Shown in pieces: positions 1 to 10,334 of a DNA stretch of 64,000 bases. A program made the position numbers and the translations under genes. The stretch is from Aegilops tauschii subsp. strangulata (lineage: Eukaryota; Streptophyta; Magnoliopsida; Poales; Poaceae). The stretch lies in contig NC_053040.3 of assembly GCF_002575655.3 (NCBI RefSeq), positions 156,737,148 to 156,801,147 of the forward strand, given 5' to 3'. Under the pieces are notes generated by a model. It ran no database searches and was not told the DNA's origin. It saw only the letters and a program-made list of their open reading frames with translations. The first letter of the stretch is position 1, and each line of letters starts with the position of its first letter.

Positions 1-592
1 GATTCGCCGGGCTGACTTCAGCCGCTAGCAGTGCTGCCAAGGTGTCGAATAAATCGGACAAAACCTGAACCGGCAGTGGCGCAGGGCCTCCTGCCCCAGC
101 TGCTGTCGCCGCTGCTGAATCGGAAATCATCGCCGCGGTGGTCGAAGATTGTGGCGCTGACTGTGTACCGGCCATGAAGATCGCAACTCGGCTTGGCGGA
201 TCAAGGGGGTCCGGAATACTGTCGCCATCGGAACATCCCCCAAACCGGCCATCCTGCAACTGATACAATGACTCGGTCTCTCCAGTAGATGACTCGTCAC
301 CGGAGTAAACGTCAGTTTCACCACCAAATTCTGATTTATCCTCAGATTCCACTGTGTGCATGACTCCCACGAAGGCACGCTTCATGGCAGGCTTAACCCG
401 GGCGGATCTCGCACGCTGAGCCGTTTCGACGATGTCGGTGCAGATGTCCGGCTCAGGGCCCGGTTCACCAATCTTGCCAATGAACACGTGAATGCCGCCG
501 AAGGGGACCCGGTACCCGTACTCAATTGAGCCGGCCTCGGGGCCCCAGCCAGCGTCGTCGATGTAGAGCTTGCCGCGACGAATCTTGGTCAT
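1..592 (-). CDS. Gag-like ORF of a Gypsy element, partial (runs off the window)
   Basis: The minus strand is open without a stop from the ATG at 590-592 to the window edge, about 197 codons. The frame also stays open upstream to the primer site, so the true start may lie before this ATG. The product is rich in Gly, Ser, Asp and Ala and has no catalytic motif I can see. Its place just inside a minus-strand LTR and primer site makes it the first frame of a retrotransposon, by inference gag or a gag-like leader. I do not see a zinc knuckle in the visible part. The LTR start TGTTGGGAATATT and the style of the protein recall the Triticeae family Fatima, but that name is from memory and tentative. 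Confidence 0.6.
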   Translation of the reverse strand, partial: MTKIRRGKLYIDDAGWGPEAGSIEYGYRVPFGGIHVFIGKIGEPGPEPDICTDIVETAQRARSARVKPAMKRAFVGVMHTVESEDKSEFGGETDVYSGDESSTGETESLYQLQDGRFGGCSDGDSIPDPLDPPSRVAIFMAGTQSAPQSSTTAAMISDSAAATAAGAGGPAPLPVQVLSDLFDTLAALLAAEVSPAN

Positions 593-660
593 CCGGCTCA
601 CAACATATCCCTTGAGCCCTTCGAAGCTGCCCTCTAAGAACTCGAAACCATCATGCGATA

Positions 661-680
661 GCCCCACGGTGGGCGCCAAC
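661..680 (-). other. Primer-binding site of the inserted Gypsy element
   Basis: The minus strand reads GTTGGCGCCCACCGTGGGGC directly after the LTR terminus CAACA. This is the position where a tRNA 3' end primes minus-strand DNA synthesis. It fixes the orientation of the element as minus and the LTR as the 5' one. Confidence 0.65.
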
Positions 681-1206
681 TGTTGTGCTTTTGTCACGGC
701 AAATGTCCTAATAAAAGGACTTAGTCGTGGAGCCATCGCGACAGGTTAGCTTAAAGGGGTTAAAGCGGACAAAGGACGCATGGAGTTTTATACTGGTTCG
801 GCCCCTTGCGGTGAAGGTAAAGGCCTAATCCAGTTGTTGTGGAATTGCTAGGGTTTCGATGACCAGGGAGCGAATTCGCTATGCCTGGCTCTCGAGTTGT
901 TGTTTGTTGTCCCTAAACTGCCGCTGGGTCGTCCCTTTATATACATAGGTTGACGCCCGTCGGTTTACAGAATCTCGAGGCCAGCTCATAAACGTGTCCG
1001 GCTCGGTTTCTACTCTTTCTATCTTACAACACAAGTTTACATATCAATGGTGGTTTATGTCTACAGGCTTTAATCCGCCTTTGGGCCATGGGCCTTCGTA
1101 AAGCGCCACACTCCTTGTCTTCATGGGCTTCAAATATAAATAACTTGTTATGGGGATAACCCGGTCTCTCCTGGCCGGTTTATACCCAATAGTAATATTC
1201 CCAACA
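681..1206 (-). repeat. 5' LTR (526 bp) of the Gypsy element inserted into Gypsy A
   Basis: On the plus strand the block starts TGTTGTGC and ends CCCAACA, giving perfect 5-bp inverted ends TGTTG/CAACA. A primer site abuts 681. At 1,206/1,207 the sequence changes abruptly into the pol frame of another Gypsy element. On the minus strand a TATA-like TATGTATATAAAGG lies at about 935-948, a plausible core promoter for the element. The 5-bp target duplication next to 1,206 would be aatac (1,207-1,211). Its partner lies beyond the window. Confidence 0.75.
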
Positions 1207-2813
1207 AATACCTTATGCGCAGTTCTGTCTCCAGCGTGGTGTCCTCCATAAGCTTCGGAGTGACACTTGCGTAGGATCTGTTCCTGTTCATGCTCAGGTA
1301 CACAACATCTAATAACACCATCTACTCCTTCTTTATAAAGGTGTGGGTCATCCCAGAAGTAATGTCTTAAATCATAGAAAAACTTTTTCTTTTGCTGGTA
1401 TGTGAAACTAGGTGGTATAAATTTGGCAACAATGTAATTAGCATAATCAGCATACCATGGAGCAGTACGAGAAGCGTTTATGACAGCTAATTGTTCATCA
1501 GGAAAGCTATCATCAATAGGTAGTGGGTCATCAAGAACATTCTCTAACCTAGACAAGTTGTCTGCAACGGGGTTCTCAGCTCCCTTTCTATCAATAATAT
1601 GCAAATCAAATTCTTGTAGTAGGAGAACCCATCTAATAAGTCTAGGTTTAGCATCTTTATTCTCCATAAGATATTTAATAGCAGCATGATCAGTGTGAAC
1701 AGTTACTTTAGAATCAACAATATAAGGTCTGAACTTATCACAAGCAAACACAACTGCTAAAAATTCTTCATCAGTAGTAGCATAATTTCCCTGGGCACTG
1801 TCTAGAGTCTTACTAGCATATTGGATAACATTTAATTTCTTATCAACTCTTTGTCCTAGAACAGCACCTACAGCATAATCACTAGCATCACACATAATTT
1901 CAAAGGGTAAATTCCAATCAGGTGGCTAAACAATAGGTGCAGAAATCAAGGCTTTCTTAAGTATTTCAAATGCTTCTACACAATCATCATCAAAGACAAA
2001 AGGAACATCTTTTTGTAAGAGATTAGTCAGAGGCCTAGAGATTTTTGAGAAGTCTTTAATGAACCTCCTATAAAAACCGGCATGACCAAGGAAACTTCTT
2101 ATACCTTTAATGTCCTTAGGACACGACATCTTTTCAATAGCATCAACTTTAGCTTTGTCAACTTCAATACCTCTTTTAGAAATTTTATGCCCCAAGACAA
2201 TACCTTCATTAACCACAAAGTGACACTTCTCCCAATTCAAGACAAGATTAGTTTCTTCACATCTCTGCAAAACTCGATCAAGGTTGCTTAAGCAATCATC
2301 AAAATAAGTTCCATATACGGAGAAATCATCCATGAAAACCTCAACAATCTTTTCACAAAAGTCAGAGAATATAGCAGTCATACATCTTTGACAGGTAGCA
2401 GGTGCATTGCATAAACCAAAAGGCATACGTCTATAAGCAAAGGTACCGAAAGGGCAAGTAAAAGTGGTCTTTTCTTGATCCTCTTTTGACACAGGTATTT
2501 GAGAGAAACCGGAATAACCATCTAGAAAGCAAAAATGTGTATGTTTGGATAATCTTTCTAGCATTTGATCAATAAAAGGTAAAGGGTAATGATCCTTTTT
2601 AGTAGCTTTATTTAATTTGCGGAAATCAATTACCATTCTATAACGTGTAATAATTCTTTGTGGGGTCAATTCATCTTTATCATTAGGAACAACAGTAATA
2701 CCTCCCTTCTTAGGGACACAATGGACTGGACTCACCCACTGACTATCAGCAACGGGATAAATTATACCTGCTTCCAGAAGCTTTAGTATTTCTTTTCTTA
2801 CCACTTCTTTCAT
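1207..2813 (-). pseudogene. Gypsy A reverse transcriptase and RNase H, broken
   Basis: The RT part (2,813-1,926) shows the fingers sequence MVIDFRKLNKATKKDHYPLP, then PFGLCNAPATCQRCM and the active-site box FMDDFSVYG near 2,309-2,338. An in-frame TAG at about 1,926 cuts the frame exactly at the RT to RNase H junction. RNase H follows (1,895-1,300), with [14 protein letters not shown] and [12 protein letters not shown]. After it comes the start of the integrase HHCC zinc region ([15 protein letters not shown]), which ends at 1,207 where a nested LTR begins. The ORF that continues past 1,207 down to 1,044 is an artefact of reading into that LTR. Known role in the family: copying element RNA to DNA in cytoplasmic particles. 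This copy is dead. Confidence 0.85.
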
Positions 2814-2944
2814 CTTAGGATTTAACCTCGTTGGTGATCAACAACCGGTTTAGCGTCTTTCTCCAATTTTATTTTGTGTTGGCATAGAGTGGGACTAATG
2901 CCCTTAAGATCATCAAGAGTATATCCAATAGCAGCACGGTGCTT

Positions 2945-4149
2945 CTACAGAGTTTTCAATAATTTCTTTTCTTCATGCTCTGAAAGGTTAGCACTAATAA
3001 TAACATGATATATCTTCTTTTCATCAAGATAAGCATATTTAAGAGTATCAGGTAATGGTTTAAGCTCAAACACGGGGTCACCCTTGGGTGGAGGGGGATC
3101 CCCTAGGATTTCAGTAGGCAAGTTGTGTTTCAAGATAGGTCCTTGTTTAAAGAATACTTCATCTATTTCCCTTCTTTCATTCATAAACATATCATTTTCA
3201 TGGTCTAGCAAATATTGTTCTAAAGGATCATTAGGAGGCACGGCAATAAAAGTAAGACCGATAATTCCATCTTTACTAGGCAATTCTTTATCATGGGGTT
3301 GTCTACGAAATTTAGCAAAATTAAACTCATGAGACATATCCCCCAAACCAATAGTAACAACATCCTTTTTGCAGTCTATCCTAGCATTAACAGTATTCAA
3401 GAAGGGTCTACCAAATATAATGGGACAAAATTTATCTTGTGGAGAACCAAGAACAAGAAAATCAGCGGGATATTTAACTTTCCCACACAAGACTTCAACA
3501 TCTCTAACGATCCCAACTGGTGAATAGTGTCTCTATTGGCAAGCTTAATTGTAACATCAATTTCCTCTAACTCAACAGGTGCAATACCATGCATAATTTC
3601 TTTGTATAAGGAATGAGGTATTGCACTTGCACTAGCACCCATATCACATAATCCATGATAGCAATGATCTCCCATTTTAACAGAAATAACAGGCATGCCT
3701 ACAATAGGTCTATGTTTATTTTTAGTATCAGGTCTAGCAATTCTAGTAGCTTCATCACAGAAGTAAATAACATGCCCATCAATATTATCAGCCAATAGAT
3801 CTTTAGTCATAGCAATACTAGGTTCAACTTTAATTTGCTCAGGGGGTGTAGGTGTTCTAGTATTACTCTTACGAACCACACTTGAAGCTTTAGCATGATC
3901 CTTTATTCTAATAGGGAAAGGTGGTTTCTCAATATAAGCGGTAGGAACAATAGGATCAACATTATAAGTGATAGTCTTTTCTTCAACTTTAATAGGTGCA
4001 ACTACTTTTACTTCAATGGGAGGATTATATTTAAACCACTTCTCCTTAGGGAGATCAACATGAGTAGCAAATGATTCACAGAAAGAAGCTACTATCTCAG
4101 AGTCTAGTCCATATTTAGTGCTAAATTCACAAAAAACATCGGTATGCAT
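2945..4149 (-). pseudogene. Gypsy A aspartic protease and flanking polyprotein, broken
   Basis: The frame from 4,149 contains the retropepsin-like signature GLCDMGASASAIP around 3,625-3,665. In it the catalytic Asp-Ser/Thr-Gly triplet is replaced by Asp-Met-Gly-Ala-Ser. A frameshift near 3,520 moves the rest into the frame that ends at 2,945, which carries the second protease half (PADFLVLGSPQDKFCPIIFG, RPFLNT). A stop at 2,945 and another near 2,818 separate it from the RT. Gypsy E carries the equivalent DLGAS motif, which confirms the identity. In the family, the protease cuts the Gag-Pol polyprotein. Confidence 0.8.
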
Positions 4150-4854
4150 AAAGGATTTAACAGAATCAAACTTAGGTGTTATACCTGACTCCTTACCTTC
4201 GTCGAGGTCCCAATCTTCAGAGTTTCATTTAATTCTTTCCAATAAATCCCATTTGAATTCAATAGTCTTCATCATAAAAGATCCAGTACAAGAAGTATCG
4301 AGCATGGAGCGATTGTTGAGAGAAAGCCGAGCATAAATTTTTTGAATAATAATTTCTCTTGAGAGCTCATGATTGGGGCATGAATATAACATTTACTTAA
4401 GCCTCCCCCAAGCTTGAGCGATGCTTTCTCCTTCGCGAGGCCAAAAATTATATATATAATTACGATCACGATGAACAAGATGCATAGGATAAAACTTATG
4501 ATGAAATTCCAATTTCAATCGGTTGTAGTTCCATGATCCCATATCATCACATAGCCTAAACCATGTCATTTCCTTTCCCTTCAAAGATAAAGGGAAGACC
4601 TTCTTCTTGATAACATCCTCGGGCATACCTGCAAGCTTAAATAATCCACAAACTTCATCCACATAGATTAGGTGCAAATCGGGATGTAATGTTCCATCAC
4701 CTGTAAAAGGATTAGCTAGCAGTTTCTCTATCATACCCGAAGGAATTTCAAAGTAAACATTATCAGTAGGTTCAGTAGGTTGAGGAGAAACTCTTTGCTC
4801 TACTGGTCCGGGTGAAGATACCCCGAACAAGCCCCTTAAAGGATTCTGTTCCAT
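4150..4854 (-). pseudogene. Gypsy A gag, broken by stops
   Basis: The frame starts MEQNPLRGLFGVSSPGP at 4,854. It holds a retrotransposon Gag core (VFPLSLKGKEMTWFRLCDDM, YPMHLVHRDRNYIYNFWPRE), the type found in plant Gypsy capsid proteins. A TAA at about 4,393 and a TGA at about 4,226 interrupt it, although the same frame continues in sense on both sides, so these are point lesions. The equivalent gag in Gypsy E (56,003-56,485) reads straight through the first of these positions. In the family this protein assembles the particle around the element RNA. Confidence 0.8.
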
Positions 4855-4931
4855 AGTAACAAGTGACAGTAAATTTCAGCACACTATATAAAATTTTCCT
4901 TACCAAATTCCACCTACCAAAGGCACTTCAA

Positions 4932-4951
4932 TCCCCGGCAACGGCGCCAGA
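4932..4951 (-). other. Primer-binding site of Gypsy A
   Basis: The minus strand reads TCTGGCGCCGTTGCCGGGGA, nine bases inside the LTR end. The same word recurs at the matching place in Gypsy D (34,281-34,300) and, slightly altered, in Gypsy E (about 56,685-56,703). Confidence 0.75.
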
Positions 4952-4960
4952 AAAGAGTCT

Positions 4961-6476
4961 TGATGACCCACAAGTATAGGGGATCTATCGTAGTCCTTTC
5001 GATAAGTAAGAGTGTCGAACCCAACGAGGAGAAGAAGGAAATGACAAGTGGTTTTCAGTAAGGTATTCTCTACAAGCACTGAAATTATCGATAACAGATA
5101 GTTTTGTGATAAGGTAATTTGTAACGGGTAACAAGTAATGAAAGTAAATAAGGTGCAGCAAGATGGCCCAATCCTTTTTGTAGCAAAGGACAAGCCTGGA
5201 AAAACTCTTATATGAAGGAAAACACTCCCGAGGACACATGGGAATTATCGTCAAGCTACTTTTCATCACGCTCATATGATTCGCGTTCGTTACTTTGATA
5301 ATTTGGTATGTGGGTGGACCGGTGCTTGGGTGCTACCCTTTCTTGGACAAGCATCCCACTTATGATTAACCCCTATTGCAAGCATCTGCAACTACAAAAG
5401 AAGTATTAAGGTAAACCTAACCATAGCATGAAACATATGGATCCAAATCAGCCCCTTACGAAGCAACTCATAAACTAGGGTTTAAGCTTCTGTCACTCTA
5501 ACAACCCATCATATACTTATTACTTCCCAATGCCTTCCTCTAGGCCCAAACAATGGTAACGTGTCATGTAGTCAATGTTCATATAATACCACTAGAGGAG
5601 AGACAACATACATCTCATCAAAATATCGACCGAATACCAAATTCACATGACTACTTATAGCAAGACTTCTCCCATGTCCTCAGGAACAAACGTAACTACT
5701 CACAAATCATATTCATGTTCATAATCAGAGGGGTATTAATATGCATTAAGGATCTGAACATATGATCTTCCACCTAATAAACCAACTAGCATCAACTACA
5801 AGGAGTAATCAACACTACTAGCAACCCATAGGTACCAATCTGAGGCTTTGGGACAAAGATTGGATACAAGAGATGAACCAGGGTTTTAGAGGAGATGGTG
5901 GTAGTGAAGATGTTGATGGAGATTGACCCCCTCCCGATGACAGGATCGTTGGTGATGACGATGGTGATGATTTCCCCCTCCCGGAGGGATGTTTCCCCGG
6001 CAAAACAGCTCCGCCGGAGCCCTAGATTGGTTCGCCAAGGTTCCGCCTTGTGGCGGCGGTGTTTCGTCCCGAAAGCTTGCTTATGATTTTTTCCGGGGTA
6101 AAAGACTTCATATAGCAGAAGATGGGCACCGGAGGCCTGCCAGGGGGCCCCCGAGGCAGGGGGGCGCACCCAGGGGGGTAGGGCGCGCCCCCCACCCTCG
6201 TGGCCGGGCCCCCTCTGGTGGATTCTTTCGCCAGTATTTTTTATTAATTCCAAAACGTGCCTCCGTGAAGTTTCAGGACTTTTGGAGCTGTGCAGAATAG
6301 GTCTCTAATATTTGCTCCTTTTCCAGCCCAGAATTCCAGCTGTCGGCATTCCCCCTCTTCATGTAAACCTTGTAAAATAAGAGAGAAAATGCATAAATAT
6401 TGTGACATAACGTGTAATAACAGCCCATAATGCAATAAATATCGATATAAAAGCATGATGCAAAATGGACGTATCA
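4961..6476 (-). repeat. 5' LTR of Gypsy A (1,516 bp)
   Basis: On the minus strand the LTR starts TGATACGTCCATTTTGCATC at 6,476 and ends GTGGGTCATCA at 4,961, so it has TG/CA ends. It contains a GC-rich patch near 6,120-6,215 on an otherwise mixed background. The short reading frames crossing it have no protein signature and are chance ORFs. Its sister LTR in Gypsy E (56,712-58,201) aligns along most of its length. Confidence 0.85.
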
Positions 6477-7390
6477 ATGGGCACCAAAGGACAGCAACAT
6501 AACCACAAGCAAATTAAACCAATCATAGCAATTCACCAATTACCGATAGGACAACGAAAATCTACTCAGACATCATTGGATGGCAACACATCATTGAATA
6601 ATAATATGAAGCATAAATCACCATGTTCAAGTAGAGGGTACAACGGGTTGCGGGAGAGTGGACCACTGTAGATAGATGGGGGAAGGTGATGAAGATGTTG
6701 GTGAAGATGACGGAGGTGTTGGTGTAGATTGCGGTGACGATGATGGCCCCGGCGGCGTTCCGGCGCCACCGGGAGAGAGGGGGAGAGAGCCCCCCTTCTT
6801 CTTCTTCCTTGACCTTCTCCCTAGATGGGAGAAGGGTTTCCCCTCTGGTCCTTGGCTTCCATGGCATGGGAGGGGCGAGAGCCCCTCCGAGATTGGATCT
6901 GTCTCTCTGTCTCTCTCTGTTTCTGCGTTCTAGATTCTGGCCTTTCACCGTTTCTTATATTCTCGGAGATCCGTAACTCTGATTGGGCTGAAATTTGGAC
7001 ACGATTTTTATCTGGATATTGGCTTTCTTGCGGCGAAAGAAGGGCACCAACCGCCTTACAGGGTGGCCACGAGGGCCCAGGGCACGCCTGACCCCCTGGG
7101 GCTTGCCCCTCACCCTCGTGGGCCCCTCTGGCATCGTCTCGCGTTGATTCCACTTCCCAAAATTCACATATATTCCAAAAAAAACCTCCATCAGTTTTTA
7201 TCCCGTTTGGACTCCCTTTGATATGGATTTTGTGCGAAACAAAAAACATGCAGCAAACAGGAACTGGCACTGGGCACTGAATCAATATGTTAGTCCCAAA
7301 AAATAGTATAAAAAGTTGCCAAAAGTATGTAAAAGTTATAGAATATTGGCATGGAACAATCAAAAATTATAGATACGACGGAGACGTATC
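6477..7390 (-). repeat. Partial LTR of Gypsy B, interrupted by Gypsy A
   Basis: On the minus strand this begins TGATACGTCTCCGTCGTATC at 7,390, a Gypsy-type LTR start. It proceeds through a GC-rich section (7,030-7,140) and a CT/GA-rich section (6,770-6,920) to 6,477, where Gypsy A begins. The LTR has no CA end here because A inserted inside it. The remainder must lie left of the window. None of the six or so ORFs in it shows a domain. Confidence 0.75.
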
Positions 7391-8604
7391 AAGCTCTACG
7401 TGTCAGTAAGTTCTGCCATAGGTTTTTTTAGGGCGCTGAGTGACTGGGGTTTTCGGTGCCTGCGAGCCAGCGGGGAAGTGGATTCGGGCGGGCGAGCGAA
7501 GAAGATGGCGCGTGTGGCCGAGCAGTGAGCGGGGGGATATGGTACGCACGAGCTACCAAGGAAGATGGCGCGGCGGGCGAGCAGTGAGTGGGGGGAAATG
7601 GTGTGCGGCCGACGATGAGGAAGAGAGGAGGAAGAAGAAGAGACGAGGAAGAAGAGTGAAAGACGGGGAAGAAAGTGCATTAAATCTCAATTCTACTACT
7701 ACTACTACTACTACCAGGATATACCGTCCTTCGGAGTGTAAATAGTTACGCCGATGACATGTGGGTCTACCTCAAGAGAGCCCATATGTCAGTTAATGGA
7801 GGAGAGAGGTGCGTAGTCGTATTTGCGGAAGCGTGCTTCACTGGCAAACATGATGGCAGTACTGGGTAAGGCTGATTTAGTGACACCAACACGCTGGTTC
7901 AGCTTATTAATCAAGTGTCCCATCTGCTGCAGCATGTATTGTCACTTCACTGTGAAGACTAGTTGAATAGTTCTCCCTGACCGAGATGGGGAATAATGGA
8001 TCGCGAAGACTTCCTATCTACAATATCCCTATGCCTGTATGCTTGGGCCCCTCCCAATGCTCCGCCTTGTACAGGTGCTAAGGCTGCCATGTAGGCAAAA
8101 AGTCTGATGTGGCAAGGTAATTAAGAGGAAAGATAAGTGTGGTGACCCCAGTACTAAGCGCGAGAACCTAGACAAAAGACTTAAATGGAAGAATCCCACC
8201 AATGCATGAAGAACTTTAGTTACAAAATCATTAAATAAAGGATGCTTAGCACCAACAAGTTAAGCACCTGTACATGTAAGCATTGGGATCTTTAGTTGCT
8301 AAAGTTTTTAATGTGCTTAGCACCCCATGTAAGCACCGATGCATTCGGGTAAAAAAAAACACCGATGCATCCTGTCCGACAAGATGAAACATTGTCCAAG
8401 GCACCCGGCGCCAATAATGTAGGAGTACTAGTAGTACCTCCTTTCCGGTTTATAGGGCTCAATTCAAAAATCTCATCAACCAAGGTAGATGATGAGTGGT
8501 GGAATAATTTTTGTAGTTTGCAAAAACACTCAATTAATGCACTTGTTTTGCTCAAAAAATTATGTTTACCAATGCATTAATTTTGTGTCAAACTTTGACC
8601 ATCT
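7391..8604. other. Low-feature stretch, no gene recognised
   Basis: This is the pre-insertion sequence next to Gypsy B. It has a GA-rich patch (7,440-7,680) and a (CTA)n microsatellite. I see no convincing coding frame, RNA gene or transposon end. An A-run (8,350-8,358) next to a repeated caccgatgcat word may be the edge of a small duplicated piece. Confidence 0.5.
7693..7714. repeat. (CTA)7 microsatellite
   Basis: Seven consecutive CTA triplets plus one base, directly readable. Confidence 0.95.
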
Positions 8605-8688
8605 ACTCCCTCCACCCAGGTGAGTCATCTTTGGTTGTGCACCGTGACCAAGGAGGGAAAAACAAGAGAACTTAATGTTTATTTGCTA

Positions 8689-8881
8689 CTCCCTCCGTTC
8701 CAAAATATTGTCTTTTTAGACATTCAAATGGAATACAACATACGGATGTATGTAGACATATTTTAGAGTGTAGATTCACTCATTTTGCTCCATACGTAGT
8801 CACTTGTTGAAATCTCTAGAGAGAAAAATACTCCATGGGAACAGAGGGAGGCCTTTACTCCGTATTTGGGAACAGAGGGAG
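8689..8881. mobile_element. Stowaway-type MITE
   Basis: It starts CTCCCTCCGTTCC after a TA and ends GGGAACAGAGGGAG before a TA. That gives inverted ends and the TA duplication of Tc1/mariner-derived Stowaway MITEs. A second GGGAACAGAGGGAG lies inside at 8,837-8,850, so the right end may have been duplicated or two copies may overlap. A related CTCCCTCCACCC end without a matching partner lies just upstream at about 8,605. Confidence 0.8.
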
Positions 8882-9063
8882 TATCACAATATGGAGGGAA
8901 CAGAGGAAGCTTGAAATATGAACATGTCAATGGGAGGGAGTAAAAGCCTCATGCATGCAACATGCAACACTCACACGTACACATGGACGCACACAACACT
9001 CACGCACCCATGCGGCACACAGCACGCGACAACACACATGCTCACACTCAAGTGCTCAACCTA

Positions 9064-9361
9064 CTCCCTACGTCCGTGAAAGACTGTACATTTAGAGATT
9101 TACACATTGACCAGGGCATAATTAACGCCCAAAAGTAGCAGATTTATGCGTGCATGCGATCATTGAGAGAAGAAAATTAAATGAAGGTTGTTGCATGCTG
9201 TAATTAAGGATAGACATGTAGCCTATAGCTAGAGCACAAGTTGGTGCATTAGTCAATCAATATCAATTTTAGATTAAAGGCTAAATGCATTGGAAGTGTA
9301 GATGTACACTCTTTGTTTTTAGCCAATGTACTGTACACTCTTTGTTGGAAGACCGAGGGAG
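9064..9361. mobile_element. Stowaway-like MITE, about 298 bp
   Basis: It is flanked by TA, starts CTCCCTACGTCCG and ends GGAAGACCGAGGGAG. Inside, GTACACTCTTTG is repeated (about 9,304 and 9,332) and pairs loosely with the left arm around GACTGTACA (9,082). It is larger and more diverged than the copy at 8,689, so the boundaries are less sure. Confidence 0.6.
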
Positions 9362-10334
9362 TACACGTGCATGCACTCACATACACAACCAGGGTGGTTC
9401 GCGCGCAAGGGTTGGACTCCTGTCGCGCCTGCGTAAAGTTTTGTTCAATTGATTTCTTTGCTCTACCAACTGGCAGGTGGGACCCAGAAACCAGGTGACA
9501 ATTTAACCAGTCAACAAAGTGCCACGTCGACTATGTGGCCGGTCAGTAGGGTGCAATACGGTGCTCTGCGGTGAGCTAGTGATCGTATAATCACCGCAAA
9601 ACTATATATAGTGACCGTAAAGAGCGTATTGTTACATACGTTGACCGCCAGTGTATTTTTCTCGTTTCAAATTAGGTCATATTTAACCGGAAAGGACTAG
9701 TACTTGTACTGCTTTGATGTGTCCCGTCAACTCGCTGAACGAGGAGAAGCTTGCTTACTACGCCTCTCCCTCGCCCACGCGCGTCGTGGCTCGCGGGACA
9801 AGGAGAGGGTTTTGACTACAGCACCCTCTCCCTCTCCCTCTCGCTCGCCCTCGCCCTCGCGGTGGACGTGCAGCTGTTCAATCGGTGTCAGATTGCCAAA
9901 AGCATATTGTACTGTAGTATCGTCATTGTTGGACCTTCCGAAGAGGCGAAGAGCCAAGTGCAAGGTTCACACGAGTACGAACTGTTGAACCTCCCGAAGA
10001 GGCAAAGATCAAAGCGCAAGGTTTTATAGGTGTTGTCGTCCTAGTAGGAGTATTACAACTATAGCGAACGATGCTACTGTATGATGCCGCCACGTCACCA
10101 ATATCCAAAGCTGTGCCACCATTTTTTCTCAATGAGCGTGTTGGATCCCATGCAACAACCACAGAAGTTGCACGTACACATAACACATTTACTAGTAATA
10201 AATTCTAAAGGACAAATGCCAGTATGCCACACAAGTTCATCTCCAATTCATGTGATAAATTTGTGCACGACTAGTCTACATATATTCACAGCGCTACCGT
10301 TCCCAATTTACCATACCCCACTTACACGTTATAG
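9362..10334. other. Intergenic DNA with a CT-rich block
   Basis: No gene is recognised. A CT-rich block at 9,815-9,862 (repeated CTCCCT and CGCCCT words) produces ORFs on both strands, none with a domain. TATATATAGTG near 9,603 is AT-rich but has no gene downstream that I can assign. Confidence 0.4.

Larger units (their letters stand above)
1207..6476 (-). mobile_element. Gypsy LTR retrotransposon A (partial: 5' LTR, gag, protease, RT, RNase H)
   Basis: Reading the minus strand from 6,476, the order is 5' LTR (6,476-4,961), primer site, gag, aspartic protease, reverse transcriptase, RNase H and the start of the integrase zinc region, where another Gypsy interrupts it at 1,206. The RT-RNase H-integrase order is diagnostic of Ty3/Gypsy. 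The remaining integrase and 3' LTR lie outside the window. At least five stop codons and one frameshift break the polyprotein, so it is not autonomous. Bases 6,477-6,481 (atggg) should be one copy of the 5-bp target duplication. Gypsy E at 43,731-58,201 belongs to the same or a sister family. Confidence 0.9.

Noticed and set aside
6562..7363. 128- and 180-codon minus ORFs
   Set aside because: They lie in a Gypsy LTR, have no domain and end arbitrarily at the insertion border.
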